A stretch of 64,000 nt of DNA from Rhizobium altiplani (GTDB lineage: Bacteria > Pseudomonadota > Alphaproteobacteria > Rhizobiales > Rhizobiaceae), in the NCBI RefSeq assembly GCF_001542405.1, contig NZ_LNCD01000140.1:1-64000 (forward strand), read 5' to 3'. Shown here in pieces: positions 1 through 8,496 of the stretch; within the stretch, counting starts at the first letter, position 1; each line of letters begins with the position of its first letter. The translations under genes were made by a program, and so were the position numbers. The notes under the pieces are model-generated. The model was not told the DNA's origin, searched no databases, and saw nothing but the letters and a program-made list of their open reading frames with translations.

Positions 1-1179
1 CTGTTCATCGGTTACCTGTTCGGCGTGCGCTCGGAGCGTCAGTTGGTGCGCGAGATCGAGGTCAACGTCGCCTACCGCTGGTTCTTGCGGCTGAAGCTGA
101 CGGATCCCGTGTTCGACGCCTCGACCCTGTCGCAGAACCGCCGCCGGCGCTTCAACGACACGTCGGTGGCCCAGGACATCTTTGATCATATCGTCAGCCA
201 GGCGATCGCCCACAAGCTGGTCGATGGCACGGTGCTTTACACGGATTCAACGCATCTGAAGGCGAATGCCAACAAGGGCAAATACGATCTTGCGATGATC
301 GAAAAGTCGCGGGCCGATTATTGGGCCGATCTCGACCGGGCGATCGAGGCGGAGCGGACGCTGCACGGGCAAAAGCCGCTGAAGGACAAAGAGCGTGAGC
401 CGCAGGTGAAGGAAATCAAGGTGTCGCGCACCGATCCCGACAGCGGCTACATGGTGCGCGACGGCAAGCCGAAGGGCTTCTTCTATCTCGACCACCGCAC
501 GGTCGACGGCAAGCTTGCGATCATCACCGACACCCATGTGACGCCGGCCAATGTGCATGACAGTATCGTCTATCTCGAGCGGCTCGACCGGCAGCGGGAG
601 CGGTTCGGCTTCGAGGTCGGCGCCGTCGGCCTGGATGCCGGCTATGCCACGTCCGGCATCGCCAAGGGGCTGGAGGACCGCCAGATCCTAGGCGTCACCG
701 GCTATCGCAATCCGACCCCACCCAAAGATGGCATGATGCGCAAGTCGAAGTTCGACTATGAGCCCGAGACGGACGGTTATCGCTGCCCCGAAGGCCAACT
801 GCTCGCCTATGCCACCACCGACCGCAACGGTTATCGCCACTACACATCCGACCCGGCGATCTGCCAAACCTGTCCGCTGCTCGCCTCCTGCACATCAAAC
901 ACCAAGGCGGTGCGCACCATCACCCGCCATGTCTGGGCCGATGCCCGCCAGCGCACCGACGCCAACCGCCTGACCCCTTGGGGCAAGGCAATCTATAAGC
1001 GCCGCAAGGAGACGGTCGAGCGCTCGTTTGCCGATGCCAAGCAGCTTCACGGCCATCGCTATGCCCGCTTCCGAAGTCTCACCCGTGTCGCATGCCAGTG
1101 CCTGCTGGCCGCAGCCGCCCAAAACATCAAGAAGATCGCAATGGCGCTCACCAAGCCACCCAGACCAGCCATGGCATGA
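1..1179 (+). mobile_element. IS1182-family transposase, 5' part cut off by window edge
   Basis: DDE transposase of an insertion sequence. The reading frame is open from base 1, so the N-terminus lies outside the window; a GTG at 25 is only an internal codon. Visible marks: the first catalytic Asp in LYTDSTHLKANANK, a second Asp in VGLDAGYATSG, and a C-terminal Glu in RRKETVERSFADAKQLHGH, typical of the IS1182 group. Between them is a cysteine cluster (RCPEGQ...CQTCPLLASC) that may bind zinc. The right terminal inverted repeat cannot be assigned because the left end is absent. It borders the hydroxyproline-type catabolic locus and may mark a rearrangement point. The frame shows no stop, so the visible part may be intact. 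Confidence 0.88.
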
Positions 1180-1246
1180 GGGCCAGAGACCGCCAACTTC
1201 GCCCCACCGCAGAACCCAACTTAAAACAACCAACGTCCAAAAAAAC

Positions 1247-1273
1247 AAACCCGCCGAAAATATCGACGGGTTT
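1247..1273 (-). terminator. Intrinsic terminator on minus strand
   Basis: Imperfect stem of ten pairs (AAACCCGCCG with CGTCGGGTTT-like arm, one mismatch) and a short A/T loop. On the minus strand it is followed by G and a run of seven T. It would end transcription from the Ldh_2-type reductase gene that stops at 1339, or may belong to the right end of the insertion sequence. Confidence 0.55.
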
Positions 1274-1286
1274 GTCAGCGGTCTGA

Positions 1287-1311
1287 GGCCCTCCGATTGG
1301 AGGGCCTTTTT
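1287..1311 (+). terminator. Intrinsic terminator on plus strand after transposase
   Basis: Perfect eight-pair stem GGCCCTCC/GGAGGGCC with a GATT loop, followed by five T. It would stop read-through from the insertion sequence into the antisense strand of the next gene. Confidence 0.7.
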
Positions 1312-1338
1312 GTATTGGCGGCGATTTCTGCCGGTGGC

Positions 1339-2376
1339 TCAAGCCACCGCCTCCAGGCCGAGCGCGAACAATCGCTCGAGCTGCTTGATTTCGGCGGCGG
1401 TCAGCGCGATGCCGTCGGCCTCCGATTTTGCGCGCGCCGCATACCGGCGCTGCGAGGGAAGGCGGGCGCCCTGGCCGACGATGGCCTCGAACAGGGTCTC
1501 TGCCCGCGCAAACGGATTGCCTGGCCGGCCGGCGGCGAAGGCTTCCGGCGAGAAGGCGATGATCAATTCGCCATGGAAAGGGGCCAGCGTCGTCGTGCCG
1601 AGATAGTCCAGCACCTCGGGGCTTGTCAGGTCGCCGATCATGATTCCGGCCAGCAGCTCGATCATCGTCCCGATGGCCGAGCCCTTATGCCCGCCGAACG
1701 GCAGCATGGCGCCGGCAAGCGCAGCCTCCGGATCGGTCGTCGGATTGCCGTCGGCATCGATCGCCCAGCCCTCGGGCAGCGACTTTCCAGCCCGCCGGTG
1801 CAGTTCGATTTCCCCGCGCGCGGCAACCGACGTGGCAAAATCGAAGACGTAGGGCGGCTGGCCGACGCGCGGCCAGGCAAAGGCGAAGGGGTTGGTGCCT
1901 AGCAGCGGTTTGTTGCCGCCGGTCGGCGCAACGGTTGCATAGCTCGGGCACATGACCAGGCCGGCGAGGCCCTGTTCGGTCAGGGCTTCAGCTTCCGACC
2001 AGAGCGCGGAGAAATGCGTGCAGTCGTTGATGACGAGGGCTGCAAGCCCGCACGAGCGGGTGCGCTCCACGAGAGCCGGCAAGCCGAGTTCGAAGGCCGG
2101 ATTGGCAAAGCCACCCTTGGCGTTGACCTTCACGATCGCGGAGCCCTCCTGCAGCATAAGTTCCGGCACCGCGTCCGGATTCACTTTGCCCGCTTTGACG
2201 GTCCGCAGCGCACCCTCGATCCTGTAGATGCCATGCGATTTGCAGGCATCCCGCTCTCCGGAGACGATCACGCGCGCGAGTGCGCCGGCCTGGATCTCGT
2301 TGAGGCCAGCCTTGCGGAAAATCGCATCGACCCGCTCCTGCAGGGCCGGTACGGTCAGGGTGGTGTTGTCGCTCAT
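1339..2376 (-). CDS. Ldh_2-family NAD(P)H oxidoreductase, probable delta1-pyrroline/piperideine-2-carboxylate reductase
   Basis: 345 aa member of the malate/L-lactate dehydrogenase-like (Ldh_2) family, which includes ureidoglycolate and 2,3-diketo-gulonate reductases and the ketimine reductases DpkA/HypS. Seen: a family-typical N-terminal helical region, the central GGNKPLLGTNPFAFAWPR stretch and a C-terminal GHKGSAIGTMIELLAGIM segment around the nucleotide and substrate site. Length fits the family (about 330-350). It is divergent from the aldehyde dehydrogenase/ABC transporter/aconitase X genes. In hydroxyproline clusters such a reductase converts delta1-pyrroline-2-carboxylate, the product of 3-hydroxyproline dehydration, to L-proline. 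That substrate is inferred from neighbours; another 2-keto acid reductase activity is possible. Its promoter carries the shared element at 2430-2452. Confidence 0.8.
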   Translation of the reverse strand: MSDNTTLTVPALQERVDAIFRKAGLNEIQAGALARVIVSGERDACKSHGIYRIEGALRTVKAGKVNPDAVPELMLQEGSAIVKVNAKGGFANPAFELGLPALVERTRSCGLAALVINDCTHFSALWSEAEALTEQGLAGLVMCPSYATVAPTGGNKPLLGTNPFAFAWPRVGQPPYVFDFATSVAARGEIELHRRAGKSLPEGWAIDADGNPTTDPEAALAGAMLPFGGHKGSAIGTMIELLAGIMIGDLTSPEVLDYLGTTTLAPFHGELIIAFSPEAFAAGRPGNPFARAETLFEAIVGQGARLPSQRRYAARAKSEADGIALTAAEIKQLERLFALGLEAVA

Positions 2377-2429
2377 CTCGTGTCTCTCGTGAATGGCCCG
2401 GCCGCCGACGGCGATCGAGCGTTGATGTT

Positions 2430-2452
2430 ATAAATACATAGAGTATACAAAG
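2430..2452 (-). promoter_or_regulatory. Putative GntR/FadR-like operator, copy 1
   Basis: Inverted repeat ATAC-N5-GTAT inside a 23-bp element that matches copy 2 (4128-4150) at 17 of 23 positions when read on the minus strand. It lies in the divergent promoter region of the reductase and the aldehyde dehydrogenase. GntR regulators of the FCD class bind similar TNGTATAC-type sites. No regulator gene is in the window. Confidence 0.5.
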
Positions 2453-2526
2453 ATCTGACATGCGCAATTCGCCTTTGGATGGATTTTCGCGTAAAGCACC
2501 ACGGGCTCTCAAGAAAGGAATCGCAG

Positions 2527-4044
2527 ATGGTCTTCACTCCCAATGGAAAACACCTCGTCGCGGGCGAATGGCTCGACGGAGCGGGTACTTTTGCATCCGC
2601 GCCGGCGCACGGTCCAGTCCACCAGTTTGCAGTCGGTACGGTAGATCTTGTCAATCGCGCCTGCGAGGCCGCCGAAGATGCGTTCTGGAGCTATGGCTAC
2701 TCCACGCGCGCAGAACGCGCGGCGTTCTTGCGCGCCATCGCCGACGAGATCGAAGCCCGCGCCGAGGCGATTACCGCGATCGGTAGCCAGGAAACGGGCC
2801 TGCCGGAAGCTCGCCTGCAGGGCGAACGCGGCCGCACGACCGGTCAGCTACGGCTCTTCGCGGACCATATCGAAAAGGGCGAATATCTCGACCGCCGTCG
2901 TGATGCGGCACTGCCCGACCGCCAGCCCGCGGCACGGCCGGAAATCCGGCTTATCCAGCGCCCTGTCGGCCCGGTCGCCGTCTTCGGCGCCTCGAACTTC
3001 CCGCTGGCCTTCTCCACGGCCGGCGGTGATACCGCAGCCGCTCTGGCGGCAGGTTGCCCTGTTGTCGTCAAGGGTCACTCGGCGCATCCGGGAACCGGCG
3101 AAATCGTCGCGCAGGCAATCGAGGCCGCTATTCGCAAGACGGGTGTTCATCCCGGCGTCTTCTCGCTGATCCAGGGTGGCAACCGTGATGTCGGTCATGC
3201 ACTCGTGCAGCATCCGCGGATCAAAGCTGTTGGCTTCACCGGTTCGCTTGCCGGCGGCCGCGCACTCTTCAATCTTTGCGCCGCGCGGCCGGAGCCGATC
3301 CCGTTCTTCGGTGAACTCGGTTCGGTCAATCCGATGTTCCTGCTGCCCGAGGCGCTGAAGGCACGCGCTGAAGCGCTCGGCCAGGGCTGGGCCGGGTCGC
3401 TGACGATGGGCGCCGGCCAGTTTTGCACCAACCCCGGCATTGCAGTTGTGACCGAAGGCGCCGAAGCCGATCGCTTCGTAGCCGCAACGGTCGAAGCGCT
3501 CGGCAAGGTCGCGCCGCAGACGATGCTGACGGATGGCATTGCGAAGGCCTACCAGGATGGGCAGTCACGCTTTGCAACTCGCAATACGGTCAAATCGCTG
3601 TTCGCCAGCGAGTCCTCTGGCCGCTCAGCCGCTCCGAACCTGTTTGAGACAACCGGCGCACAGTTCCTCGCCGATCACGCCCTGGGCGAAGAGGTCTTTG
3701 GACCGCTCGGCCTTGTCGTGCGTGTCCAGACGATCGATGAGATGGAGAAGCTCGCTCGTGGCTTCGAAGGTCAGTTGACGGCGACGATCCATATGGATGC
3801 AGGTGACATTGCCGACGCCCGTCGTCTGCGCCCCGTGATGGAACGCAAGGCAGGACGCGTCCTGGTCAATGGATTCCCGACCGGTGTCGAGGTGGTCGAT
3901 TCGATGGTGCATGGCGGACCCTATCCGGCTTCGACCAACTTCGGCGCAACCAGCGTCGGCACAATGTCGATCCGGCGCTTCCTCCGCCCGGTTTCGTACC
4001 AGAACATGCCGGAAGATCTCCTGCCGGAAGATTTTCTCGGCTGA
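2527..4044 (+). CDS. Aldehyde dehydrogenase (NADP+), 2-oxoglutarate semialdehyde dehydrogenase type
   Basis: 505 aa aldehyde dehydrogenase. Seen: the cofactor and substrate core with GASNFPLAFSTAGGD, the general-base Glu in FFGELGSVNP, and the nucleophile Cys in AGQFCTNPG. The C-terminal segment ends in the usual oligomerisation strands. It resembles the KGSADH branch that oxidises 2-oxoglutarate (2,5-dioxopentanoate) semialdehyde to 2-oxoglutarate, the last step of hydroxyproline and pentose or aldarate breakdown. The ATG at 2527 is preceded by AAGGA; an upstream in-frame ATG at 2479 lacks a ribosome site. It stands alone before a strong terminator, divergent from the reductase. Substrate is inferred from family and context. 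Confidence 0.87.
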   Translation: MVFTPNGKHLVAGEWLDGAGTFASAPAHGPVHQFAVGTVDLVNRACEAAEDAFWSYGYSTRAERAAFLRAIADEIEARAEAITAIGSQETGLPEARLQGERGRTTGQLRLFADHIEKGEYLDRRRDAALPDRQPAARPEIRLIQRPVGPVAVFGASNFPLAFSTAGGDTAAALAAGCPVVVKGHSAHPGTGEIVAQAIEAAIRKTGVHPGVFSLIQGGNRDVGHALVQHPRIKAVGFTGSLAGGRALFNLCAARPEPIPFFGELGSVNPMFLLPEALKARAEALGQGWAGSLTMGAGQFCTNPGIAVVTEGAEADRFVAATVEALGKVAPQTMLTDGIAKAYQDGQSRFATRNTVKSLFASESSGRSAAPNLFETTGAQFLADHALGEEVFGPLGLVVRVQTIDEMEKLARGFEGQLTATIHMDAGDIADARRLRPVMERKAGRVLVNGFPTGVEVVDSMVHGGPYPASTNFGATSVGTMSIRRFLRPVSYQNMPEDLLPEDFLG

Positions 4045-4066
4045 TTCCTATCAAGGGTAGAAAAGC

Positions 4067-4098
4067 AAAGGGCGGCCACGACTTGGCCGCCCTTTTTT
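4067..4098 (+). terminator. Intrinsic terminator after aldehyde dehydrogenase
   Basis: Twelve-pair stem AAAGGGCGGCCA/TGGCCGCCCTTT with a five-base loop, running into six T. It separates the aldehyde dehydrogenase transcript from the transporter operon, which has its own promoter region. Confidence 0.85.
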
Positions 4099-4127
4099 GT
4101 CGACATAACCGCTATTCAACTTATACT

Positions 4128-4150
4128 TTTTGCATACTTCATGTATTTTA
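4128..4150 (+). promoter_or_regulatory. Putative GntR/FadR-like operator, copy 2
   Basis: Contains GCATACTTCATGTAT, again ATAC-N5-GTAT, and matches copy 1 (2430-2452, minus) at 17 of 23 bases. It sits about 80 bases before the start of the binding-protein gene, where an operator for the transporter operon would be expected. Confidence 0.5.
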
Positions 4151-4228
4151 GCATTGATTTGCGCGCGCCGAAGGGGAATAGTGCGCCTCGCTGTCAATCG
4201 ACAATCCAACTCTGGGAGAGAGAATAGA

Positions 4229-5038
4229 ATGAAACCTTCGGTCCTCGCCTTCGGCCTTCTGGCTGCCGCAACCGTTCTGACCAGCCCGGCGAAGGCCGAC
4301 AAGTTGGACGACATCATCGGCTCGGGCACGCTGCGCTGCGCGGTAGTACTGGACTTCCCACCGATGGGTTCGCGCGACGAGAATAACAACCCGATCGGCT
4401 TCGACGTGGACTATTGCAGCGATCTGGCTAAGGCGCTGGGTGTAACCGCCGAAATCGTTGAGACCCCGTTCCCTGAGCGTATTCCGGCGCTGATGTCGGG
4501 TCGCGTTGATGTCGGCGTGGCCTCCACCTCCGACACGCTCGAGCGTGCCAAGACTGTCGGCATGACGGTTCCCTACTTCGCCTTCGAGATGGCGGTTACG
4601 GCCAACGAAAAGTCGGGCGTGAAGTCCTTCGAAGACATGAAGGGCAAGGTTGTCGGCGCAACCGCTGGCACTTACGAAGCGATCGCACTCGAACAACAGG
4701 TCAAGGCCTGGGGCGTCGGCGAGTTCCGTCCTTACCAGACGCAAGCCGACGTATTCCTGGCGTTGAGCCAGGGCCAAATCGATGCCACCGTTTCGACCTC
4801 GACCGTTGCCCAGGCCAACGTCAAGACCGGCAAGTTCGCCGGCATCGCTGTGGTCGGCAAGGCACCGTTCGACATCGACTACGTCTCGCTCTTCACCAAC
4901 CGCGAGGAATACGGCCTGATCAACTACCTGAACCTGTTCATTAACCAGCAGGTTCGCACCGGCCGCTACGCCGAGCTCTACAAGAAGTGGGTTGGTGGCG
5001 ACCTGCCGTCGCTCTCGGTCAATGGCGTTTACCGCTAA
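4229..5038 (+). CDS. Polar amino-acid ABC transporter, periplasmic substrate-binding protein
   Basis: 269 aa periplasmic binding protein of the SBP_bac_3 family. It starts with a signal peptide (MKPSVLAFGLLAAATVLTSPAKA, cleavage after AKA) and has the family opening LDDIIGSGTLRCAVV. The middle holds the ligand lobe motifs RIPALMSGRVDVGVAS and GATAGTYEAIALEQQ. ATG 4229 was chosen because the signal peptide begins there and GGGAG lies just upstream; an upstream in-frame start at 4130 would add 33 unlikely residues. It is the first gene of a four-gene amino-acid uptake operon. The ligand is unknown; neighbouring catabolic enzymes suggest a proline-like imino acid. Confidence 0.9.
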   Translation: MKPSVLAFGLLAAATVLTSPAKADKLDDIIGSGTLRCAVVLDFPPMGSRDENNNPIGFDVDYCSDLAKALGVTAEIVETPFPERIPALMSGRVDVGVASTSDTLERAKTVGMTVPYFAFEMAVTANEKSGVKSFEDMKGKVVGATAGTYEAIALEQQVKAWGVGEFRPYQTQADVFLALSQGQIDATVSTSTVAQANVKTGKFAGIAVVGKAPFDIDYVSLFTNREEYGLINYLNLFINQQVRTGRYAELYKKWVGGDLPSLSVNGVYR

Positions 5039-5053
5039 TCCGCACCGTTTCTC

Positions 5054-5084
5054 CTGCGGCGCGAGGCATGACCTCGCGCCGCAG
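5054..5084 (+). promoter_or_regulatory. Strong hairpin between binding-protein and permease genes
   Basis: Perfect 13-pair stem CTGCGGCGCGAGG/CCTCGCGCCGCAG with loop CATGA, followed only by CTTTA, so a weak terminator at best. Such hairpins after binding-protein genes commonly protect the upstream mRNA and lower permease expression. Confidence 0.7.
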
Positions 5085-5107
5085 CTTTACGACAAGGTGA
5101 GACGGTA

Positions 5108-5773
5108 ATGTTCAACTACACCTTCCACTGGAACCAGGCGCTCAAGGCATTGCCGCAGATGCTCGACGGTGCGCTGGTCACGATGCAGATTGCGCTCCTG
5201 TCCATGGTCATCGGACTGGCTTGTGCGATCGCGCTGACCTTGTTCCGGCTATCCGGCAACCGCATCCTTGGTGGCTTCGCCACGGCTTGGGTCGAGATCG
5301 CCCGAAATACGCCGGCGCTGTTCCAGATCTACATGGCTCATTTCGGACTCGGCAACTTTGGCATTCACCTCACGCCGTTTACCGCGCTCCTGGTTGGCAT
5401 TGCCTTCAACAACGCTGGCTACCTGGCAGAAAATTTCCGCGGCGCGCTGAAGGCGATCCCGGACACGCAGACGCGCGCCGGACGCTCGCTCGGCATGACC
5501 TCGATGCAGGCCTTTCGCCTGATCGTGCTGCCGCAGATGCTGCGCGTGGCGTTTCTGCCGGCGACCAACCAGATGGTCTGGGCGGTCCTGATGACGTCGC
5601 TCGGCGTAACCGTCGGTATGAACACTGACCTTACCGGCGTGACGCAGGAACTGAATGCGCGCTCCTTCCGCACCTTTGAATTCTTCGCCTTGGCTGCCGT
5701 GATCTACTACGTCATCGCGAAGGTTCTGACCCTTGCCGCCCGGGCACTCTCCTGGCGCATGTTCCGTTATTGA
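5108..5773 (+). CDS. Amino-acid ABC transporter permease (HisM/ArtM type), first
   Basis: 221 aa inner-membrane permease of the His/Glu/Gln/Arg/opine family. About five hydrophobic segments are seen, with the EAA-type coupling loop in AENFRGALKAIPDTQTRAGR followed by SLGMTSMQAFRLIVLPQ, which contacts the ATPase. The region before it (TMQIALLSMVIGLACAIALT) is the first membrane helix. ATG 5108 follows an AAGGTGAGAC ribosome site. It pairs with the permease that starts 12 bases downstream, as these importers usually need two. Confidence 0.9.
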   Translation: MFNYTFHWNQALKALPQMLDGALVTMQIALLSMVIGLACAIALTLFRLSGNRILGGFATAWVEIARNTPALFQIYMAHFGLGNFGIHLTPFTALLVGIAFNNAGYLAENFRGALKAIPDTQTRAGRSLGMTSMQAFRLIVLPQMLRVAFLPATNQMVWAVLMTSLGVTVGMNTDLTGVTQELNARSFRTFEFFALAAVIYYVIAKVLTLAARALSWRMFRY

Positions 5774-5785
5774 GAGAGGTGAGAG

Positions 5786-6439
5786 ATGTTTAGTACTGCC
5801 CTCACCTGGAGTGATCTGGCCTTTCTGGCGCAAGGCGCGGGAATGACGCTCGCGGTCACGGCCGTCTCGGTCGCTGCCGGAACCGTTCTCGGCATCTTCT
5901 TCGGGATGATCCGCGTCGAACTCGGACCTTACTGGTCCGCACCGCTGACCTTCGCGCTCGACGTCTTCCGCTCCGTGCCTTTGTTGATCCAGCTTGTGCT
6001 CGGAAATGCGCTGCAGTCGATCATGCGGCTTGGCTGGCCCCCATTCACGACCTCCTGCGTGGTGCTGTCGCTCTATACGGCTGCCTATTGCACGGAGATC
6101 GTCCGCGGTGGCATTTCCGCGGTGCCGCCGACCACGCGCCGTGCGGCTCGCTCGCTCGGCATGACCTGGTGGCAGGACATGCGCTATATTGTGGCCCCGC
6201 TCGCAACGCGCGTTTCGCTGCCGTCTTGGATCGGACTGACGCTCGGCGTCATGAAGGATTCCGCGCTGGTGCTCTGGCTCGGCCTGATCGAGTTGCTGCG
6301 CGCCTCGCAGATTCTCGTGACCCGGCTGCAGGAGCCGCTGTTCATCCTGATGATCTGCGGCACCGTCTACTTCATTATCAGCTTCCCCATCGCCCGGATT
6401 GGCGGGTATCTCGAAAAACGGTGGTCCCCCAATGATTGA
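5786..6439 (+). CDS. Amino-acid ABC transporter permease, second
   Basis: 217 aa permease paralogous to the preceding one. Seen: AGMTLAVTAVSVAAGTVLGI as first membrane span, then VFRSVPLLIQLVLG, and the EAA loop in EIVRGGISAVPPTTRRAAR with SLGMTWWQDMRYIVAP. The stop overlaps the ATG of the ATPase gene by eight bases (ATGATTGA), indicating translational coupling. Ribosome site GAGAGGTGAGAG precedes the start. Confidence 0.9.
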   Translation: MFSTALTWSDLAFLAQGAGMTLAVTAVSVAAGTVLGIFFGMIRVELGPYWSAPLTFALDVFRSVPLLIQLVLGNALQSIMRLGWPPFTTSCVVLSLYTAAYCTEIVRGGISAVPPTTRRAARSLGMTWWQDMRYIVAPLATRVSLPSWIGLTLGVMKDSALVLWLGLIELLRASQILVTRLQEPLFILMICGTVYFIISFPIARIGGYLEKRWSPND

Positions 6440-7154
6440 GATTGAAAACGTCCGCAAATCCTTCGGCCCGTTGGAGGTTCTGAAGGGCATCAACCTCACT
6501 GTTCCGAAGGGCGAGGTGCTGACCATCATCGGTGGTTCCGGCTCGGGGAAGTCGACGCTGCTCACCTGCATCAATGGCCTTGAGGCCATCGACAGTGGCC
6601 GTATCGTTGTCGACGGGACGGATGTGCATGCCAAGGCGACCGACCTCAACAAGCTTCGCCGCAAGCTCGGCATCGTCTTCCAGCAGTGGAACGCTTTCCC
6701 GCATCTGACGGTGCTGGAAAACGTCATGCTTGCGCCGCGAAAAGTGCTCGGCCTTTCCAAGGCGGAAGCCGAGGCGATCGCGGTAAGGCAGCTCACCCAC
6801 GTCGGCCTCGGGGAGAAGCTCAAGGTCTATCCTAACCGCATGTCGGGCGGCCAGCAGCAGCGCATGGCGATTGCGCGTGCGCTTGCCATGTCGCCAGAAT
6901 ACATGCTGTTCGACGAGGTCACCTCGGCGCTCGACCCACAGCTGGTTGGCGAAGTGCTCGACACACTGCGCATGCTGGCCTCCGAAGGCATGACGATGAT
7001 CTGCGTCACGCACGAAATGAAGTTTGCGCGTGAGGTTTCAGACCGCGTCGCCTTCTTCCACAAGGGCGTGATGGCCGAGATCGCTCCCCCGGAAGAGCTG
7101 TTCGGTGCGCCGAAGGATCCGGAGTTGCAGGCTTTCCTCGCTGCCACCCATTGA
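6432..7154 (+). CDS. Amino-acid ABC transporter ATP-binding protein (GlnQ/HisP type)
   Basis: 240 aa ATPase of the polar amino-acid import family. Seen: Walker A GGSGSGKST, Q-loop in IVFQQWNAFPHLT, signature MSGGQQQRMAIARAL, Walker B YMLFDEVTSALD and switch His in CVTHEMKFA. The ATG at 6432 lies in the last codons of the permease gene; a longer upstream start at 6399 would add residues with no family match. It energises uptake by the two permeases and ends five bases before the next gene, the FAD dehydrogenase, so transport and catabolism appear co-transcribed. Confidence 0.93.
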   Translation: MIEIENVRKSFGPLEVLKGINLTVPKGEVLTIIGGSGSGKSTLLTCINGLEAIDSGRIVVDGTDVHAKATDLNKLRRKLGIVFQQWNAFPHLTVLENVMLAPRKVLGLSKAEAEAIAVRQLTHVGLGEKLKVYPNRMSGGQQQRMAIARALAMSPEYMLFDEVTSALDPQLVGEVLDTLRMLASEGMTMICVTHEMKFAREVSDRVAFFHKGVMAEIAPPEELFGAPKDPELQAFLAATH

Positions 7155-7158
7155 GGCG

Positions 7159-8412
7159 ATGATGAACGATCAAATTCAGACGGATGTCATCGTAATCGGC
7201 GCGGGGGTCGTTGGGCTATCCACTGCAATCGCGGCACAGGCAAGGGGGCTTTCGGTGGTCGTACTCGACCGGGAGGGTCCCGCTGCCGGCGCCTCGGCTG
7301 GCAATGCCGGCGCCTTCGCCTTTACCGACATCCTGCCGCTTGCTTCGCCGGGCATCCTCAAGAAAGCACCTAAGTGGCTGCTCGATCCGCTCGGCCCGCT
7401 TTCGGTGCCGCCAGCCTATGCCTTGCAGATCGCGCCATGGATGTTCCGCTTCTGGCGCGCCTGCGCGCCGGGCCGTGTCGCCCATTCGACTGCGGCGCAA
7501 ACCGCGCTGATGGACCTTTCGAAGGCGGAGCTTGAGCCGTTCCTGCAGGAGACCGGCACCGTGGGCATGCTGCGCAAGGATGGCAATCTGCAGGTCTATG
7601 AGGGCGAAGCGGAACTGAAGGCTTCGCTTCCCGGCTGGAAAGCGCGGGAGGAGCATGGGATCGAGTTCCATCACCTCGATGCGGCCGGCATCAATGAGAT
7701 CCAGCCTGGTATCGCGCCTCGCTTCACCCATGGCACCTTCACGCCTGGCTGGTACTCCATCGCCGATCCCAAGCTCTACACCCTTGCCCTGGCAGACCAC
7801 TTCCGCGCCATCGGCGGCTCCATCGAGCGTGCGGAGGTCATCGCACTGCGTCCTGTTGATGGCGGCGTAGATGTCGTCAGTTCCGGCGGCGCTTCGCGAC
7901 GGGCAGCACAGGTGGTCCTATCGGCGGGTGCATTTTCACATCAGGTGGCCCGTACGATCGGGGAGAATATCCCGCTCGAAACGGAAAGGGGCTACAATAC
8001 CACGCTCCCTCCCGAGGCTTTCGATCTGCGCACGCAGGTTACCTTCGGCGGGCACGGATTTGTCGTTACCCGGCTGTCGACAGGCATCCGAGTGGGCGGC
8101 GCCGTCGAGCTTGGGGGCTTGAAGCTTCCGCCGAACTTCCGTCGATCGGAGGCGATGCTGAAGAAGGCACAGAGCTTCCTGCCCGGCCTGAAGCCTCAGG
8201 GCGGCGTCCAGTGGATGGGGTTCCGCCCATCCTTGCCGGACAGCCTGCCCGCCGTCGGTCACGCCCGCGCCACGCAGCGCGTCGTCTATGCCTTCGGTCA
8301 CGGCCATCTTGGCCTGACTCAGTCGGCTGGCACCGCGCGCATCGTCGCGGATTTGCTCACGGGCAAGAAGCCGGCGATCGACATTGCATCCTTCTCACCC
8401 CAAAGATTCTGA
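7159..8412 (+). CDS. FAD-dependent D-amino-acid dehydrogenase (DadA/DAO family)
   Basis: 417 aa flavoprotein. The N-terminal dinucleotide motif is DVIVIGAGVVGLSTA with the ribose-binding Asp in VVVLDREG, followed by SAGNAGAFAFTDILPLASPG typical of DadA-like dehydrogenases. The C-terminal FAD contact is in WMGFRPSLPDSLPAVGH with FGHGHLGLTQSAGTA. Tandem ATG codons at 7159 and 7162 are both possible. In hydroxyproline loci this family oxidises cis-4-hydroxy-D-proline or D-proline to the pyrroline carboxylate, passing electrons to the membrane chain. The exact substrate here is inferred. It sits between the transporter ATPase and the aconitase X gene on one strand. Confidence 0.85.
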   Translation: MMNDQIQTDVIVIGAGVVGLSTAIAAQARGLSVVVLDREGPAAGASAGNAGAFAFTDILPLASPGILKKAPKWLLDPLGPLSVPPAYALQIAPWMFRFWRACAPGRVAHSTAAQTALMDLSKAELEPFLQETGTVGMLRKDGNLQVYEGEAELKASLPGWKAREEHGIEFHHLDAAGINEIQPGIAPRFTHGTFTPGWYSIADPKLYTLALADHFRAIGGSIERAEVIALRPVDGGVDVVSSGGASRRAAQVVLSAGAFSHQVARTIGENIPLETERGYNTTLPPEAFDLRTQVTFGGHGFVVTRLSTGIRVGGAVELGGLKLPPNFRRSEAMLKKAQSFLPGLKPQGGVQWMGFRPSLPDSLPAVGHARATQRVVYAFGHGHLGLTQSAGTARIVADLLTGKKPAIDIASFSPQRF

Positions 8413-8472
8413 TGGAGGCGGGAGCGCGCTAATGACAGTTGGCCGCATCAGCCCCCATTGGTGAATGACTCA

Positions 8473-8485
8473 CTCCGCTCAAGGC
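8473..8485 (+). repeat. 13-bp direct repeat, copy 1
   Basis: CTCCGCTCAAGGC recurs exactly at 11259-11271. The two copies flank the aconitase X and proline-racemase-like genes. The second copy is also one arm of the hairpin at 11239-11270. Confidence 0.6.
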
Positions 8486-8496
8486 TTCGTGGTGAA

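Noticed and set aside
5249..6823. 524-codon minus-strand frame opposite the permease and ATPase genes
   Set aside because: Antisense shadow; the plus-strand transporter genes are clear.
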